A stretch of 25,925 nt of DNA from CAYLOP01 sp964385305. Its GTDB lineage: Bacteria > Chloroflexota > Anaerolineae > Anaerolineales > E44-bin32. The stretch lies in the NCBI GenBank assembly GCA_964385305.1, contig CAYLOP010000029.1, positions 1 to 25,925 of the forward strand, read 5' to 3'. Under the pieces are notes generated by a model. It made no database searches. It saw only the letters and a program-made list of their open reading frames with translations, and had not been told where the DNA came from. The position numbers were made by a program, and so were the translations under genes. Of the stretch, positions 7,139 through 15,566 are shown piece by piece. Within the stretch, counting starts at the first letter, position 1. Each line of letters opens with the position of its first letter.

Positions 7139-9604
7139 ATGGAAATTGGCACAGTACGCCAGGTTGATATCGACGACCAAATGCGTGATGCCTACCTGGA
7201 TTACGCAATGAGCGTGATCGTGGCGCGCGCCCTGCCCGACGCTCGCGATGGTTTGAAACCCGTCCATCGTCGGATCCTCTATGCCATGCATGAGATGGGA
7301 ATCCGCGCCAGCACACCCTATCGGAAATCTGCTCGCATTGTTGGTGAGGTTCTTGGAAAGTTCCACCCTCACGGGGATGCCGCCGTCTATGATGCGATGG
7401 CACGGATGGCGCAAAAATTCTCGATGCGTTACATGTTGATTGACGGTCAGGGTAACTTTGGCTCGATCGATGGTGATCCTCCGGCCGCCATGCGATATAC
7501 AGAAGCACGAATCGGGCGCATAGCAGAAGAATTGCTTACCGATATCGAAAAAGATACGGTTGATTTTGCGGACAATTTTGATGGTTCGCTTCAAGAACCA
7601 ACCTGCCTTCCTGCTCAACTACCCAATCTGCTTTTAAACGGCGCCTCCGGCATCGCTGTTGGTATGGCTACCAATATCCCGCCCCACAATCTGAGCGAAT
7701 TGGCGGACGCTATACGCTACATGGTGGATAACTACGATACGTTGGACGACGTTACCATCGATAAATTAATGCATTTCATACCTGGCCCGGATTTCCCCAC
7801 CGGCGGCATGATCGTGGGCAACGCCGGCATCACACAAGCCTATACCACAGGAAAAGGGCGTATTGTGATGCGGGCTTTAGCGCACATTGAGGAGATGCGC
7901 GCGTCACGGTACCGCATTGTCATCACGGAGATCCCCTACCAGGTCAATAAGGCAAGCCTGATTGCGCGGATCGCCGAATTAGTTCGCGAAGGGCGGCTAA
8001 ACGATATCTCTGACCTGCGAGATGAATCGGATAGGCGAGGGCTGAGCATCGTCGTGGAACTGAAACGTGGCGCCCAGCCGCGAAAGGTACTCAATCAACT
8101 CTTCAAATATACGCAGCTCCAAGCCACATTCGGCGTTCAAATGCTGGCGTTGGTGAATGAAGAACCTCGACTGCTCACGCTGAAGAGAGCCCTGCAGCTC
8201 TATATCGAGCATCGCAAGGTGATCATCACCCGCCGCTCGGAATATGAACTCAATAAGGCGCGCGCACGGGCCCATGTGCTTGAGGGTTTGCTCATCGCCT
8301 TAGCTAATCTCGACGACGTCATCTCCACGATCCGCAAATCGCCTGATGCCGATGTGGCGAAAAACCGCCTAATGAAGCGCTTCAAACTGAGTGAGGTACA
8401 AGCGCAAGCCATCCTGGATATGCAATTACGTCGTCTGGCGGCGTTGGAGCGAAAGAAGATCGAAACTGAATACGATGAGGTGAAGAAAGACATTGCCCAC
8501 CTTGAAGATTTGCTACAAAGTCCTAAGAAAATCTTGAATTTGATTAAAGATGATCTAGGTGAGTTGGTTAAGAAGTATGGCGATGAGCGCCGGACGCGAA
8601 TTGCGCCAGATGCCAGCGAGGAGTTTCGCGAAGAGGATTTGGTATCCGACGAGGCCGTACTCATCAGCATAACGCAGCGCAGTTATATCAAGCGGGTTGC
8701 AGCAAAAACCTATCGGCGGCAGGCAAGAGGGGGACGCGGCGTTACGGGACACACAATGCGAGATGAAGATGAGGTCCTGATGTTGATCCCTGCGCGCTCC
8801 CTGGATACCATACTGTTCTTCTCGGATCGGGGGAAGGTGTACTCTGAGAAAGCCTATCAGATACCAGATGTTGGGCGCACGGCACGCGGCATCCCGATTG
8901 TGAACATTCTAGCCTTGCCGCCCGATGAGTCTATCACCGCAGCCGTCCCCGTTCCGGACTTTGAGGCAGCCAATTATTGCACGATGGTCACACGCAACGG
9001 GAAGATTAAACGTGTCGCCCTTCCAGAGTTTGCGACCGTACGACCATCAGGATTGATCGCCATTAATCTTGAGAAGAACGATCTGCTTGGTTGGGTGCGA
9101 CTGACCAGCGGTAAGGATGAGGTCATCGTCGTCACTGCGCGCGGCCAAGCACTCCGATACCATGAAAAAGAGGTTCGAGCGATGGGACGTCCTGCGATGG
9201 GCGTAAAGGCGATCAATTTAAAGAAAGGTGATTTCATCACCGGTATGGATGTGGTTGATGAAAAAGGGGATTTGCTGGTTGTGACTGCAAATGGCTATGG
9301 TAAACGCACACCACTGAAGGATTACCCTCCGAAAGGACGCGGAACTGGCGGTGTGATCACAATCAGCCGAGACAAGCTGTCGCTCACAGGGAAGATCGCT
9401 GCGGCGCGCGTAGTGGATGAGGATGACGATCTGACCATCATTTCCAGTGGGGGGATTGTCCTGCGTACGAAGATGAAGCAGATCAAACAGGCTAGTCGAG
9501 CAACGATGGGCGTACGCGTGATTAATCTGAAAGAGGGCGAAACTGTGGCATCGGTCGCCCGGACGGCGTCCAAGGACCTCATGGAAGAAGAAGTGGAGGA
9601 ATAG
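7139..9604 (+). CDS. gyrA: DNA gyrase subunit A
   Basis: The 821-residue subunit breaks and rejoins DNA in gyrase (A2B2). The breakage-reunion domain begins at about residue 10. Catalytic Tyr120 lies in AAMRYTEAR. The quinolone pocket reads GKFHPHGDAAVYDAM: Ala81 stands at the E. coli Ser83 position, while Asp85 (E. coli Asp87) is kept. The C-terminal DNA-wrapping domain shows the gyrA box as RRQARGGRGVTG and later blades with repeats such as RAMGRPAMGVKAINL and RATMGVRVINL; this favours GyrA over ParC. GAGGGAAGA upstream of the ATG supports the start. The tail is acidic (EEEVEE). gyrB is not in the window. Confidence 0.95.
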   Translation: MEIGTVRQVDIDDQMRDAYLDYAMSVIVARALPDARDGLKPVHRRILYAMHEMGIRASTPYRKSARIVGEVLGKFHPHGDAAVYDAMARMAQKFSMRYMLIDGQGNFGSIDGDPPAAMRYTEARIGRIAEELLTDIEKDTVDFADNFDGSLQEPTCLPAQLPNLLLNGASGIAVGMATNIPPHNLSELADAIRYMVDNYDTLDDVTIDKLMHFIPGPDFPTGGMIVGNAGITQAYTTGKGRIVMRALAHIEEMRASRYRIVITEIPYQVNKASLIARIAELVREGRLNDISDLRDESDRRGLSIVVELKRGAQPRKVLNQLFKYTQLQATFGVQMLALVNEEPRLLTLKRALQLYIEHRKVIITRRSEYELNKARARAHVLEGLLIALANLDDVISTIRKSPDADVAKNRLMKRFKLSEVQAQAILDMQLRRLAALERKKIETEYDEVKKDIAHLEDLLQSPKKILNLIKDDLGELVKKYGDERRTRIAPDASEEFREEDLVSDEAVLISITQRSYIKRVAAKTYRRQARGGRGVTGHTMRDEDEVLMLIPARSLDTILFFSDRGKVYSEKAYQIPDVGRTARGIPIVNILALPPDESITAAVPVPDFEAANYCTMVTRNGKIKRVALPEFATVRPSGLIAINLEKNDLLGWVRLTSGKDEVIVVTARGQALRYHEKEVRAMGRPAMGVKAINLKKGDFITGMDVVDEKGDLLVVTANGYGKRTPLKDYPPKGRGTGGVITISRDKLSLTGKIAAARVVDEDDDLTIISSGGIVLRTKMKQIKQASRATMGVRVINLKEGETVASVARTASKDLMEEEVEE

Positions 9605-9638
9605 GCTCAAAGAGCCCAAAGCTTGACTCTTGTATAGG

Positions 9639-9667
9639 CGCCGGCGCATTGTATGGACCGGCGTTTT
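9639..9667 (+). terminator. Probable gyrA terminator
   Basis: CGCCGG (9639-9644) pairs with CCGGCG (9658-9663) over a 13-base loop, followed by TTTTC. The stem is short and the T-run only four bases, so confidence is moderate. The rest of the gap to 9840 shows no plausible gene. Confidence 0.55.
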
Positions 9668-9840
9668 CATTTATGACCCAACACACGCGCACTTGGGCTT
9701 TTAAGGTAGATCGGCTTTCTTGAGAGAGCGCGCATGCAATCGTCGCATCGAACTCGTAGCCAATCCTGTCCTGACAGCTTTGTCGGGGCGTACTGACCGC
9801 CTGGTTTGATCGCTCGAAGTGCGTTCGACCTGCGGAGAAG

Positions 9841-10668
9841 CTAGGACCGATGTACAAGCTTCCGCCCTTCATCTATCCATCCAATGTGTTGGATCTGTGT
9901 AACTTCCCCCAGTAGCCGCTCAACCATAGTTCGCATGTGTTCTGGGTCACCGCTTGTATAGTATGTTACACGGCCGATTTGATTCGGCGGGGCATTCAGG
10001 TTGGATCGCTCCAAGACTCGCATGGTCTGGCGCGCGATAGCCGGTGAGGGGTCGATGACCTGAACCATAGGACCGACGAGTTCTTTCAACACGGGAATAA
10101 TGAAGGGATAGTGCGTGCACGCCAACACGAGGGTGTCGGCTCCTCTCGCAATCAGTGGGGCAACGTTTTCACGCAGGATCTTGCGAGTCTGAGGACCGTC
10201 TAGGTCGCCAGCCTCAATCCGTTTCACTAGGCTGGGCAAGGTCTGCTCGAGGATCGTAACATCTCGTGCAAAGCGCTCCACAACCGAAGCGAACAACTCC
10301 CCCTGGAAAGTCGCCTGGGTGGCAAGAACACCCACGACGCGCGATCGTGTTGACTTGGCTGCTGGCTTAACAGCTGGTTCCATCCCTACGATGGGGATGT
10401 CGGGATAATTCTCCCGGAGCGCCCGTAAGGCTGCGGCGGAGGCAGTATTACAGGCGACAACGATTAATTTCGCAGATTCTTCTAGAAGGAAATGTGTGAT
10501 GCCGTGGGAGAAGCGGCGAACTTCGTCTAGCGAACGGTTGCCATAGGGCACGTTTTCTTGATCGGCCAGGAATAAAACATCCTCACTGGGGAGAAGTGAC
10601 CGAATTTGACGCAGGATGGAGAGACCTCCCACGCCGGAATCGAATACGCCAATCGGCCTAGCGTCCAT
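9841..10668 (-). CDS. murI: Glutamate racemase
   Basis: The 275-residue enzyme interconverts L- and D-glutamate for peptidoglycan stem peptides. The two catalytic cysteines are present: Cys73 in VVACNTASA and Cys184 in VLACTHYP (His186 follows). The N-terminal GVFDSGVGGLSILR gives Asp10 and Ser11, and VPYGN (40-44) is the substrate loop. Its start overlaps the end of the amidotransferase gene by 11 bases, so translation is probably coupled. Confidence 0.94.
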   Translation of the reverse strand: MDARPIGVFDSGVGGLSILRQIRSLLPSEDVLFLADQENVPYGNRSLDEVRRFSHGITHFLLEESAKLIVVACNTASAAALRALRENYPDIPIVGMEPAVKPAAKSTRSRVVGVLATQATFQGELFASVVERFARDVTILEQTLPSLVKRIEAGDLDGPQTRKILRENVAPLIARGADTLVLACTHYPFIIPVLKELVGPMVQVIDPSPAIARQTMRVLERSNLNAPPNQIGRVTYYTSGDPEHMRTMVERLLGEVTQIQHIGWIDEGRKLVHRS

Positions 10669-11398
10669 GTGGGGAAGCGTACTCTTTGGTAGCCGATTTC
10701 GTCAAGCCTTCGAACAAGGTGCGTGATTCACGCCGATTGAGTAATCTTTCGGGATGCCATTGCACGCCAATGAAGAAGGGGTGTTCATCGGCTTCGACGG
10801 ATTCGATGATGCCGTCTGGCGCTTCTGCAACGACTCGAAGCTTTGGTGCGACTTTTTGAATCGCCTGGTGATGGCGGCTGTTGGTTTCGATCTCACCCTC
10901 ACCGAGGATATCTGCAAGTTTTGAACCCCGGAGAATGCGCACGCGATGTGCAAGCATACTTGGGGGTTGGTCTTGGAGATCGTGATCGATCGAGGTTGAA
11001 GTCTCGTCTTTGATATCTCTTATCAAGCTCCCACCCAAGGCGACGTTGATCACCTGAATGCCGCGGCATATCGCCAGGCATGGCTTATGGCTTTCGAAAA
11101 CCCAGCGCGCCATCGTTAATTCGCACAGGTCGCGAGCTTCATCAACGGATTGCAAGGTGGAGATCGGTTCGGCGTCGTAGAATTTAGGGTGGACATCTCC
11201 GCCGCCACTTAGAAGCAGGCCATCGATATTTTCGAGGAGCGCGTGCAGCGCGTCGGATTGTAAACCATTGGGGATCAAAACAGGCAAGCCGCCTGCATCA
11301 GCAACTGCTTGGGCGTATGGCATTGGGAGTGTATACGTTTCAGTCAACTCTGAAGCGATACGCTTGTTAGAAACGGAGATGCCTATCAAGGGTCGCAT
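10658..11398 (-). CDS. Class I glutamine amidotransferase-like peptidase C26 (gamma-glutamyl hydrolase family)
   Basis: A 246-residue protein of the family that includes PuuD (gamma-glutamyl-GABA hydrolase). The triad is visible: Cys111 in LAICRGIQVINVALGG, and His215 and Glu217 in VQWHPE. MRPLIGIS at the N-terminus and SGGGDVHPKFY (64-74) are family hallmarks. It probably hydrolyses a gamma-glutamyl amide and releases glutamate. It overlaps murI, a glutamate-handling enzyme, so glutamate released here could feed racemisation or cell-wall recycling (inference). A TATACA directly abuts the ATG on the minus strand, and no ribosome binding site is clear, so it may partly depend on read-through from rplS. 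Confidence 0.87.
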   Translation of the reverse strand: MRPLIGISVSNKRIASELTETYTLPMPYAQAVADAGGLPVLIPNGLQSDALHALLENIDGLLLSGGGDVHPKFYDAEPISTLQSVDEARDLCELTMARWVFESHKPCLAICRGIQVINVALGGSLIRDIKDETSTSIDHDLQDQPPSMLAHRVRILRGSKLADILGEGEIETNSRHHQAIQKVAPKLRVVAEAPDGIIESVEADEHPFFIGVQWHPERLLNRRESRTLFEGLTKSATKEYASPHGR

Positions 11399-11414
11399 TG
11401 TATACTCATGCGGG

Positions 11415-11447
11415 GAAAAAAGAGGTGCAGCATACCTAGCTGCACCT
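11415..11447 (-). terminator. rplS terminator
   Basis: Perfect 9-bp stem AGGTGCAGC (11423-11431) / GCTGCACCT (11439-11447), 7-base loop. On the minus strand it is followed by CTTTTTTCC. It begins about 20 bases after the rplS stop. Confidence 0.88.
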
Positions 11448-11466
11448 GTATTATCAAACGATGGCG

Positions 11467-11817
11467 TTACTTCGCACGTTTTTCTCGCAGTCGGGAGCGT
11501 TTCCCAACCCGATCGCGCAGGAAATAAAGCTGAGCACGGCGCACATGCGCTCGTCGCTGAACCTCAACTTTCTCAATACGCGGTGAGCGGAGAAGGAATG
11601 TGCGTTCGACGCCGATCCCGTGCGAGGCTGTTCGGCGCACGGTGAAATTGGCGTTATTGCCGCCTTTTCGAAGGCGGATAATCGTTCCACGGAATTCTTG
11701 CACCCTCTCGCGGTCCCCTTCTTGAATACGTGCGTGGACACTGACCGTATCACCTGGTCGTAAATCGGGGATGTTGGGGTTTACGGGTGCTTCCAGAGCC
11801 TTCATTGGATCGCTCAT
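11467..11817 (-). CDS. rplS: 50S ribosomal protein L19
   Basis: The 116-residue protein has the L19 core: PGDTVSVHARIQEGDRERVQEFRGTIIRLR, then NFTVRRTASHGIGVERTFLLRSPRIEKVEV, and the basic tail RRAHVRRAQLYFLRDRVGKRSR. It sits at the 30S-50S interface of the ribosome. A purine-rich GGGCGAGAG precedes the ATG. It is transcribed alone, from a promoter near 11889 to the terminator at 11415-11447; the usual rimM-trmD neighbours are absent. Confidence 0.96.
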   Translation of the reverse strand: MSDPMKALEAPVNPNIPDLRPGDTVSVHARIQEGDRERVQEFRGTIIRLRKGGNNANFTVRRTASHGIGVERTFLLRSPRIEKVEVQRRAHVRRAQLYFLRDRVGKRSRLREKRAK

Positions 11818-11850
11818 AATCTCTCGCCCTTTAGTGATCTACATACGACC

Positions 11851-11889
11851 CGCCGCCCGCGCGTGCAGGGCGGCGTGCGCTGAAGTATA
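11851..11889 (-). promoter_or_regulatory. rplS -10 box with leader hairpin
   Basis: On the minus strand a TATACT lies at 11889-11884, so transcription would begin near 11877. A perfect 8-bp GC stem follows at once: CGCCGCCC (11851-11858) / GGGCGGCG (11868-11875), 9-base loop. This repeats the arrangement in front of gyrA. A -35 box is not convincing. The hairpin could stabilise the mRNA or serve L19 autoregulation (inference). Confidence 0.5.
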
Positions 11890-12030
11890 CCACATCCTTT
11901 TTAAGAACGTCCAGGTTTAGTTTGTGAGCACTCTTCCTTGGCGTTATGGTCTTGAAAAAGATAGTTTGTTCTCGTGTGAGAGAGGTTTAGCAAAGTGAGC
12001 CTGGGACACGCATGCCTGGTGGCAAGGTGG

Positions 12031-12561
12031 CTACAATCGAAGCTGTTGTCGCGCGAGACAAAGCCCGACCAGTGTCTTCGCGTCTCGAAACTCCTGTCGT
12101 GCAATCATCCCTTGGATTTCCTGCCAAGTAAAACGTTCAATACACAGATCTTCATCGGAATCCGGTGTCAAAGGATCGTATGTGAGATCTTGGGCAAGGA
12201 AGTATTGGATGAATTCTGTGGAGTAGCCTGGCGCCAAGTAAGTTCCCCCCAGGTTTGTCAGTTTCCCGGGAGACATGCCGATCTCCTCCCGACTCTCTCT
12301 CACAGCACAGGTTCGCGGGTCTTCGTCGTGCTCAAGGGTGCCTGCAGGCAGTTCAAGCAAGATTTCGGAGGCAGGGTGGCGATATTGACGCACAAGCACG
12401 ATTTTTCCATCGCTGTCGATTGGAATAAGCGCTACCGCGCCTCCATGTTCAACCAGGTCGACACGCATGGTATGTCCTGTGGGTGCTTGAACGCTGTCAA
12501 TGCGCACGCGAAATACTTTCCCCTCGAAAATGATCTCTGACCTCTGTAGGATGTATTCCAT
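12031..12561 (-). CDS. Nudix hydrolase, ADP-ribose pyrophosphatase type
   Basis: About 176 residues from the preferred ATG at 12561, which has GGAG 6 bases ahead; an in-frame ATG at 12573 is a worse start. The Nudix box is complete at residues 74-96: GTLEHDEDPRTCAVRESREE then IGM, with the Gly, the Glu and the REx2EE metal-binding set. LVRQYRHP (57-63) and LELPAGTLE are typical of NudF-like enzymes that split ADP-ribose to AMP and ribose 5-phosphate. A role in nucleotide housekeeping is likely; the precise substrate is not proven. Confidence 0.88.
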   Translation of the reverse strand: MEYILQRSEIIFEGKVFRVRIDSVQAPTGHTMRVDLVEHGGAVALIPIDSDGKIVLVRQYRHPASEILLELPAGTLEHDEDPRTCAVRESREEIGMSPGKLTNLGGTYLAPGYSTEFIQYFLAQDLTYDPLTPDSDEDLCIERFTWQEIQGMIARQEFRDAKTLVGLCLARQQLRL

Positions 12562-12615
12562 GCGCTTCTCCATCTCTCTTAGGATGATTTGCGGATTAGC
12601 GGGCGGACATAAGGA

Positions 12616-12639
12616 GGGGCAGACACACGGGTCTGCCCC
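12616..12639 (-). terminator. Inverted repeat between the LysM and Nudix genes, probable terminator
   Basis: Perfect 9-bp stem GGGGCAGAC (12616-12624) / GTCTGCCCC (12631-12639). It lies about 115 bases after the LysM gene and about 55 before the Nudix start. The T-run is poor on the minus strand (TCCTTAT), so it is a weak or Rho-assisted terminator. Confidence 0.5.
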
Positions 12640-12752
12640 ACATTTCTTTCAAGAATTCGCCTCAAGTGAGACGAGGTTTCGCTGGGGATCAAACTTGTGC
12701 AATAAAACGCTTCCGCCTCTCCTGACCTCAATTGACAGCTCCCCTTGCGTGC

Positions 12753-13409
12753 TTAGGGGATGATGAGTTCTTGTCCTGGATAGATATTGGCAGGGTCTGA
12801 CAGGTTGTTGGCATTGATGATGGCTTGCGGGTCAACACCATAGGTTCGCGCGATCTGCCAAATCCATTCGCCAGGTTGCACGACATGCGTGACCCCGCCA
12901 GCAACTGGCGTCCCAACGACAGCTGTTGCCTCGGTTGTGGTTTCGGACAGGGGGATTTTCAGGACCATGCCCGGTGAAATATCACTTGGGTCCGACAAAC
13001 CGTTCAGGTCGATGATGTCCTGGGGGTCTACGTTATAGTCCCGAGCGATCTTCCAGATCCAATCCCCTGGTTTGACCGTGTACTCTACCTGGCCGCCAGG
13101 GATCGGTGTTGCCGTTGGCGTTGTAGCGACGGAGCTCTCCGTTTCTACTGGTGTGGCGGTCTCCGTGGGCTCCTCGACAGTGGGCGTGCTACTCTGGCTC
13201 TCCTCGCCTTCGGACGCCTGTGCAGTTTGGGTGAGGATAGCCGAGCGTATGGCGTCCATTGTGGCCTGTGTATCAGACTGCGCACTAGGGACCTCCCCTT
13301 CATCAGTTGAAGGAGGCGGCGTGGAGGCAGAACGAGTGCAAGCCGAAGTACTCAGGACGAGAATGGCGGTTATAGCGATCAAGGAGATGCGCAAGCGCTT
13401 GTTACCCAT
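12753..13409 (-). CDS. LysM-domain lipoprotein
   Basis: The 218-residue protein has a lipoprotein signal (hydrophobic residues 8-20, lipobox STSAC with Cys24) and a long Ser/Thr/Pro/Glu-rich linker (25-105). Two LysM repeats follow, about 108-153 and 174-218. Each has the form V.PG.WIW.IAR.Y.VDPQ.II..N.LSDP and ends in PG..L.IP. LysM binds N-acetylglucosamine polymers such as peptidoglycan, so a membrane-anchored wall-binding protein is expected. No catalytic domain is present. AGGAGG lies 6 bases before the ATG. The two repeats are close copies and the protein ends exactly with the second. Confidence 0.88.
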   Translation of the reverse strand: MGNKRLRISLIAITAILVLSTSACTRSASTPPPSTDEGEVPSAQSDTQATMDAIRSAILTQTAQASEGEESQSSTPTVEEPTETATPVETESSVATTPTATPIPGGQVEYTVKPGDWIWKIARDYNVDPQDIIDLNGLSDPSDISPGMVLKIPLSETTTEATAVVGTPVAGGVTHVVQPGEWIWQIARTYGVDPQAIINANNLSDPANIYPGQELIIP

Positions 13410-13806
13410 TTGATCCTCCTATGGATTTGAAGTACCGATCTGTGTGGGCCACTCGCTGGCACTTTCTACCTTAAAAGCACAGAATGGATCGTTCTCTGTG
13501 GTGGTCCACCATCTGTTAGGATAAAAGCTATTTCTAGCCCCTAATATCCCTCAAGCGCGCATAGTAGCACAGGTGTTTGAGTGCGTCAAGCGAGCAGACT
13601 GCGTTTTCCCTGGTGCAATACCTGTACCACATGGCATTCTTTAAAACTAGTTATGCAGGATGTCGAACGCAGTATTCCCTCAAAATATCTTGTCCGTAGG
13701 AACTTGATGTGGCAAGGTTGTGCATAATATAGACGGCGGCATGGAGGGAGATTTCTCATCGCGGTGCTGTTTACCGACGCGAAGGCATAATGAGGAAATG
13801 TCAAAA
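13410..13806. other. Intergenic region upstream of the LysM gene
   Basis: About 400 bases without a supportable gene; reading frames here lack ribosome binding sites and run into the terminator. A small palindrome, TGGTGG-T-CCACCA (13499-13511), lies in the LysM leader region and could be a protein-binding site. No convincing -35/-10 pair was found. Confidence 0.4.
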
Positions 13807-13848
13807 GGAGAAAAATAAACGGCCTGGCGCTAACTTTCACCAGGCCGT
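13807..13848 (-). terminator. Terminator of the mevalonate gene cluster
   Basis: Perfect 9-bp stem ACGGCCTGG (13819-13827) / CCAGGCCGT (13840-13848), 12-base loop. On the minus strand it is followed by TTATTTTTCTCCTTTT. It begins about 25 bases after the DUF35 gene stop. Confidence 0.88.
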
Positions 13849-13873
13849 CAACAGCCCTATTGATTCGCGCAGT

Positions 13874-14290
13874 TCAGCTAGCCGCAAACTCACGCATGAC
13901 GGGGCGGAATTTATAGCCATAGATGAGCGTGCCACGTTCCCCGTCGGAGCGCAGCTTGCGTGTCACCATTTCGACAGGCATCCCGATCTCGATGGCGTCT
14001 GTACCCTCCTCGATGTCGGTGATTTGCGCCGTGACCATCGGACCTTCTTCAAGTCGAACCAAGGCAACCGTGTAGGGGGCTTGCTCTTCATGGCCCTCAG
14101 GAGCTTGATACACTGTGGAGTAGGAATACACTTCTCCACGACCGCTGAAATGATAGCGCGTGCGTGCATCCTCACCGCACTCAGGGCAAATATCCCTAGG
14201 CGGAAAGATCTTGCCGTGGCAGTGTGGGCAAACTTCACCCACCATGGCATATCGTTGCTGATTTATTCTCCAGTGTCGTGATACTTCCAT
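13874..14290 (-). CDS. DUF35 zinc-ribbon/OB-fold acyl-CoA-associated protein
   Basis: From the ATG at 14290 (GAGGC 6 bases upstream; an ATG at 14302 is also in frame) the product is 138 residues. The N-terminal rubredoxin-like zinc ribbon has CPHC (Cys21, Cys24) and CPEC (Cys35, Cys38). The rest is an OB fold: RGEVYSYSTVYQAP, then PYTVALVRLEEGPMVTAQI. In archaea a DUF35 protein bridges acetoacetyl-CoA thiolase and HMG-CoA synthase in one complex (established); here it follows the genes for exactly those two folds. DUF35 proteins also pair with thiolase-fold aldolases in steroid side-chain breakdown. It probably binds CoA intermediates and holds the complex together. Confidence 0.86.
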   Translation of the reverse strand: MEVSRHWRINQQRYAMVGEVCPHCHGKIFPPRDICPECGEDARTRYHFSGRGEVYSYSTVYQAPEGHEEQAPYTVALVRLEEGPMVTAQITDIEEGTDAIEIGMPVEMVTRKLRSDGERGTLIYGYKFRPVMREFAAS

Positions 14291-14372
14291 GCTTTGCCTC
14301 AATATCGCTAGGATGATGTTTCTAGGGCTTTAGTTTATGGGTAAGAGACTCTCAGGAGCTATCAAATCGCTC

Positions 14373-15566
14373 TCAAGCCCCATCCACTCGCTCGAAAATA
14401 TGGGTTACGGCAGTTGCACCAGTGCCCCCGATACATTGAGCCATGCCGATTCTTGCTCCAGCGAGTTGATTTTCGCCCGCTCGGCCTTGAAGTTGAAGGG
14501 CAATCTCTGCCGCCTGGTAAACGCCCGTTCCGCCTCCAGAATCTCCACGAGCCTTGGAGCCGCCAAAGGTGCAAATAGGGATGCGACCATCTTTCGCGAT
14601 GTCGCCATCTTGCGCGAGCCGCCAACCTTCACCGCGCGGAGCGAAACCGGCCGCCTCCAGGGACAAAGCCGCGTAGATCGAGAAAAGGTCGTGCAACTCG
14701 AATAAATCGATGTCATCTGGTGTGATTCCGGCCTGCTGATAAGCTTCTTGAGCGGATTGCGCGTTTGCCGTGAGTTCCAAGGGATCGGGTCTGTCGTGGA
14801 GTGCGACAGCGGTGATCGAGGAAGTGGATGCCGCGATACGAACTTTCGGACGTGTGGGCTCAAGCGGGAAGGCGCCTTCGCGAACGAGTATGATCGCTGC
14901 CGCGCCATCCGCGATGGGGGCGGCATCAAACATGTTCACCGGATCACTAACCATTGCTGCACGCGCATAGGCCTCAGGCTTGATGGCCCTTCTGAACATA
15001 GCATTGGGATTGCCTACAGCGTTGGCATGTGCGGTGATGCTGAAGCCTGCAAAAGCGTCACGAGGCACCTGGAATTCATGCATGTAGCGCCGCATAAGTA
15101 TCGCCGCCTGTGATGTGGGGGTGATGCCGTGGATCGATTCGTAATCGGCATCACTGGCTGTCGTCAGAGCCGCATCAACCTCCGAGCTTAGGCGCTCAGT
15201 GATTTTCTCGACGCCAACCACAAGCACAACATCCAACATGCCGGCAGCAAGCGCAAGGTAAGCATGTCGTAGAGCCATGCCGCCTGAAGCGCCCGCGGCC
15301 TCGATCGTGGCGGCTTCGACTCCTCGCAGTCCGGCAAAATCGGCGATAAGTGCGCCTAATTGCGATTGCCTCGATAGCGCGGGTGCGAGCATGTTCGCTA
15401 CGTAAATTGCTTGGGGTCGCACGCCGCCGGCGTCGGCGCGGGCAGCCTCTATCGCCTCCAGGGCGAGTTCGCGCAGGTGTTTTTCCCAATGCTCGCCAAC
15501 GGGTGTAAGACCAACGCCGGCAACAAGTACGTCATTTACGCCGTGTTTTTTCTTGTTCATCATCAT
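14373..15566 (-). CDS. Thiolase-fold protein (archaeal/SCPx type) lacking the catalytic Cys
   Basis: A 397-residue thiolase-superfamily protein of the archaeal/SCP-x branch. Its ATG overlaps the HMG-CoA synthase stop (ATGA), so the two are translationally coupled. The expected nucleophile motif 'EAACASGG' reads EAAGASGG: Gly92 replaces Cys (codon GGC at 15293-15291). The usual GHPVGATG reads GDSGGGTG, so the catalytic GHP His is Asp342. His292 (ELHDLF) and Cys378 (QCIGGTG) are kept. Conventional Claisen chemistry through an acyl-Cys is therefore unlikely. It may be a structural CoA-channelling partner of HMG-CoA synthase, or an enzyme with other chemistry such as the Ltp2-type retro-aldolases, which also pair with DUF35 proteins. 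Acetoacetyl-CoA synthesis is not assured from this gene. Confidence 0.85.
   Translation of the reverse strand: MMMNKKKHGVNDVLVAGVGLTPVGEHWEKHLRELALEAIEAARADAGGVRPQAIYVANMLAPALSRQSQLGALIADFAGLRGVEAATIEAAGASGGMALRHAYLALAAGMLDVVLVVGVEKITERLSSEVDAALTTASDADYESIHGITPTSQAAILMRRYMHEFQVPRDAFAGFSITAHANAVGNPNAMFRRAIKPEAYARAAMVSDPVNMFDAAPIADGAAAIILVREGAFPLEPTRPKVRIAASTSSITAVALHDRPDPLELTANAQSAQEAYQQAGITPDDIDLFELHDLFSIYAALSLEAAGFAPRGEGWRLAQDGDIAKDGRIPICTFGGSKARGDSGGGTGVYQAAEIALQLQGRAGENQLAGARIGMAQCIGGTGATAVTHIFERVDGA

Noticed and set aside
7025..7618. 197-codon minus-strand frame opposite gyrA
   Set aside because: Shadow of the gyrA coding sequence; no ribosome binding site and no domain-like sequence.
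13586..13840. 84-codon minus-strand frame upstream of the LysM gene
   Set aside because: It starts inside the mevalonate-cluster terminator, has no ribosome binding site, and shows no protein-like features.
14405..14929. 174-codon minus-strand frame inside the thiolase-fold gene
   Set aside because: Out-of-frame shadow of a gene with clear homology.
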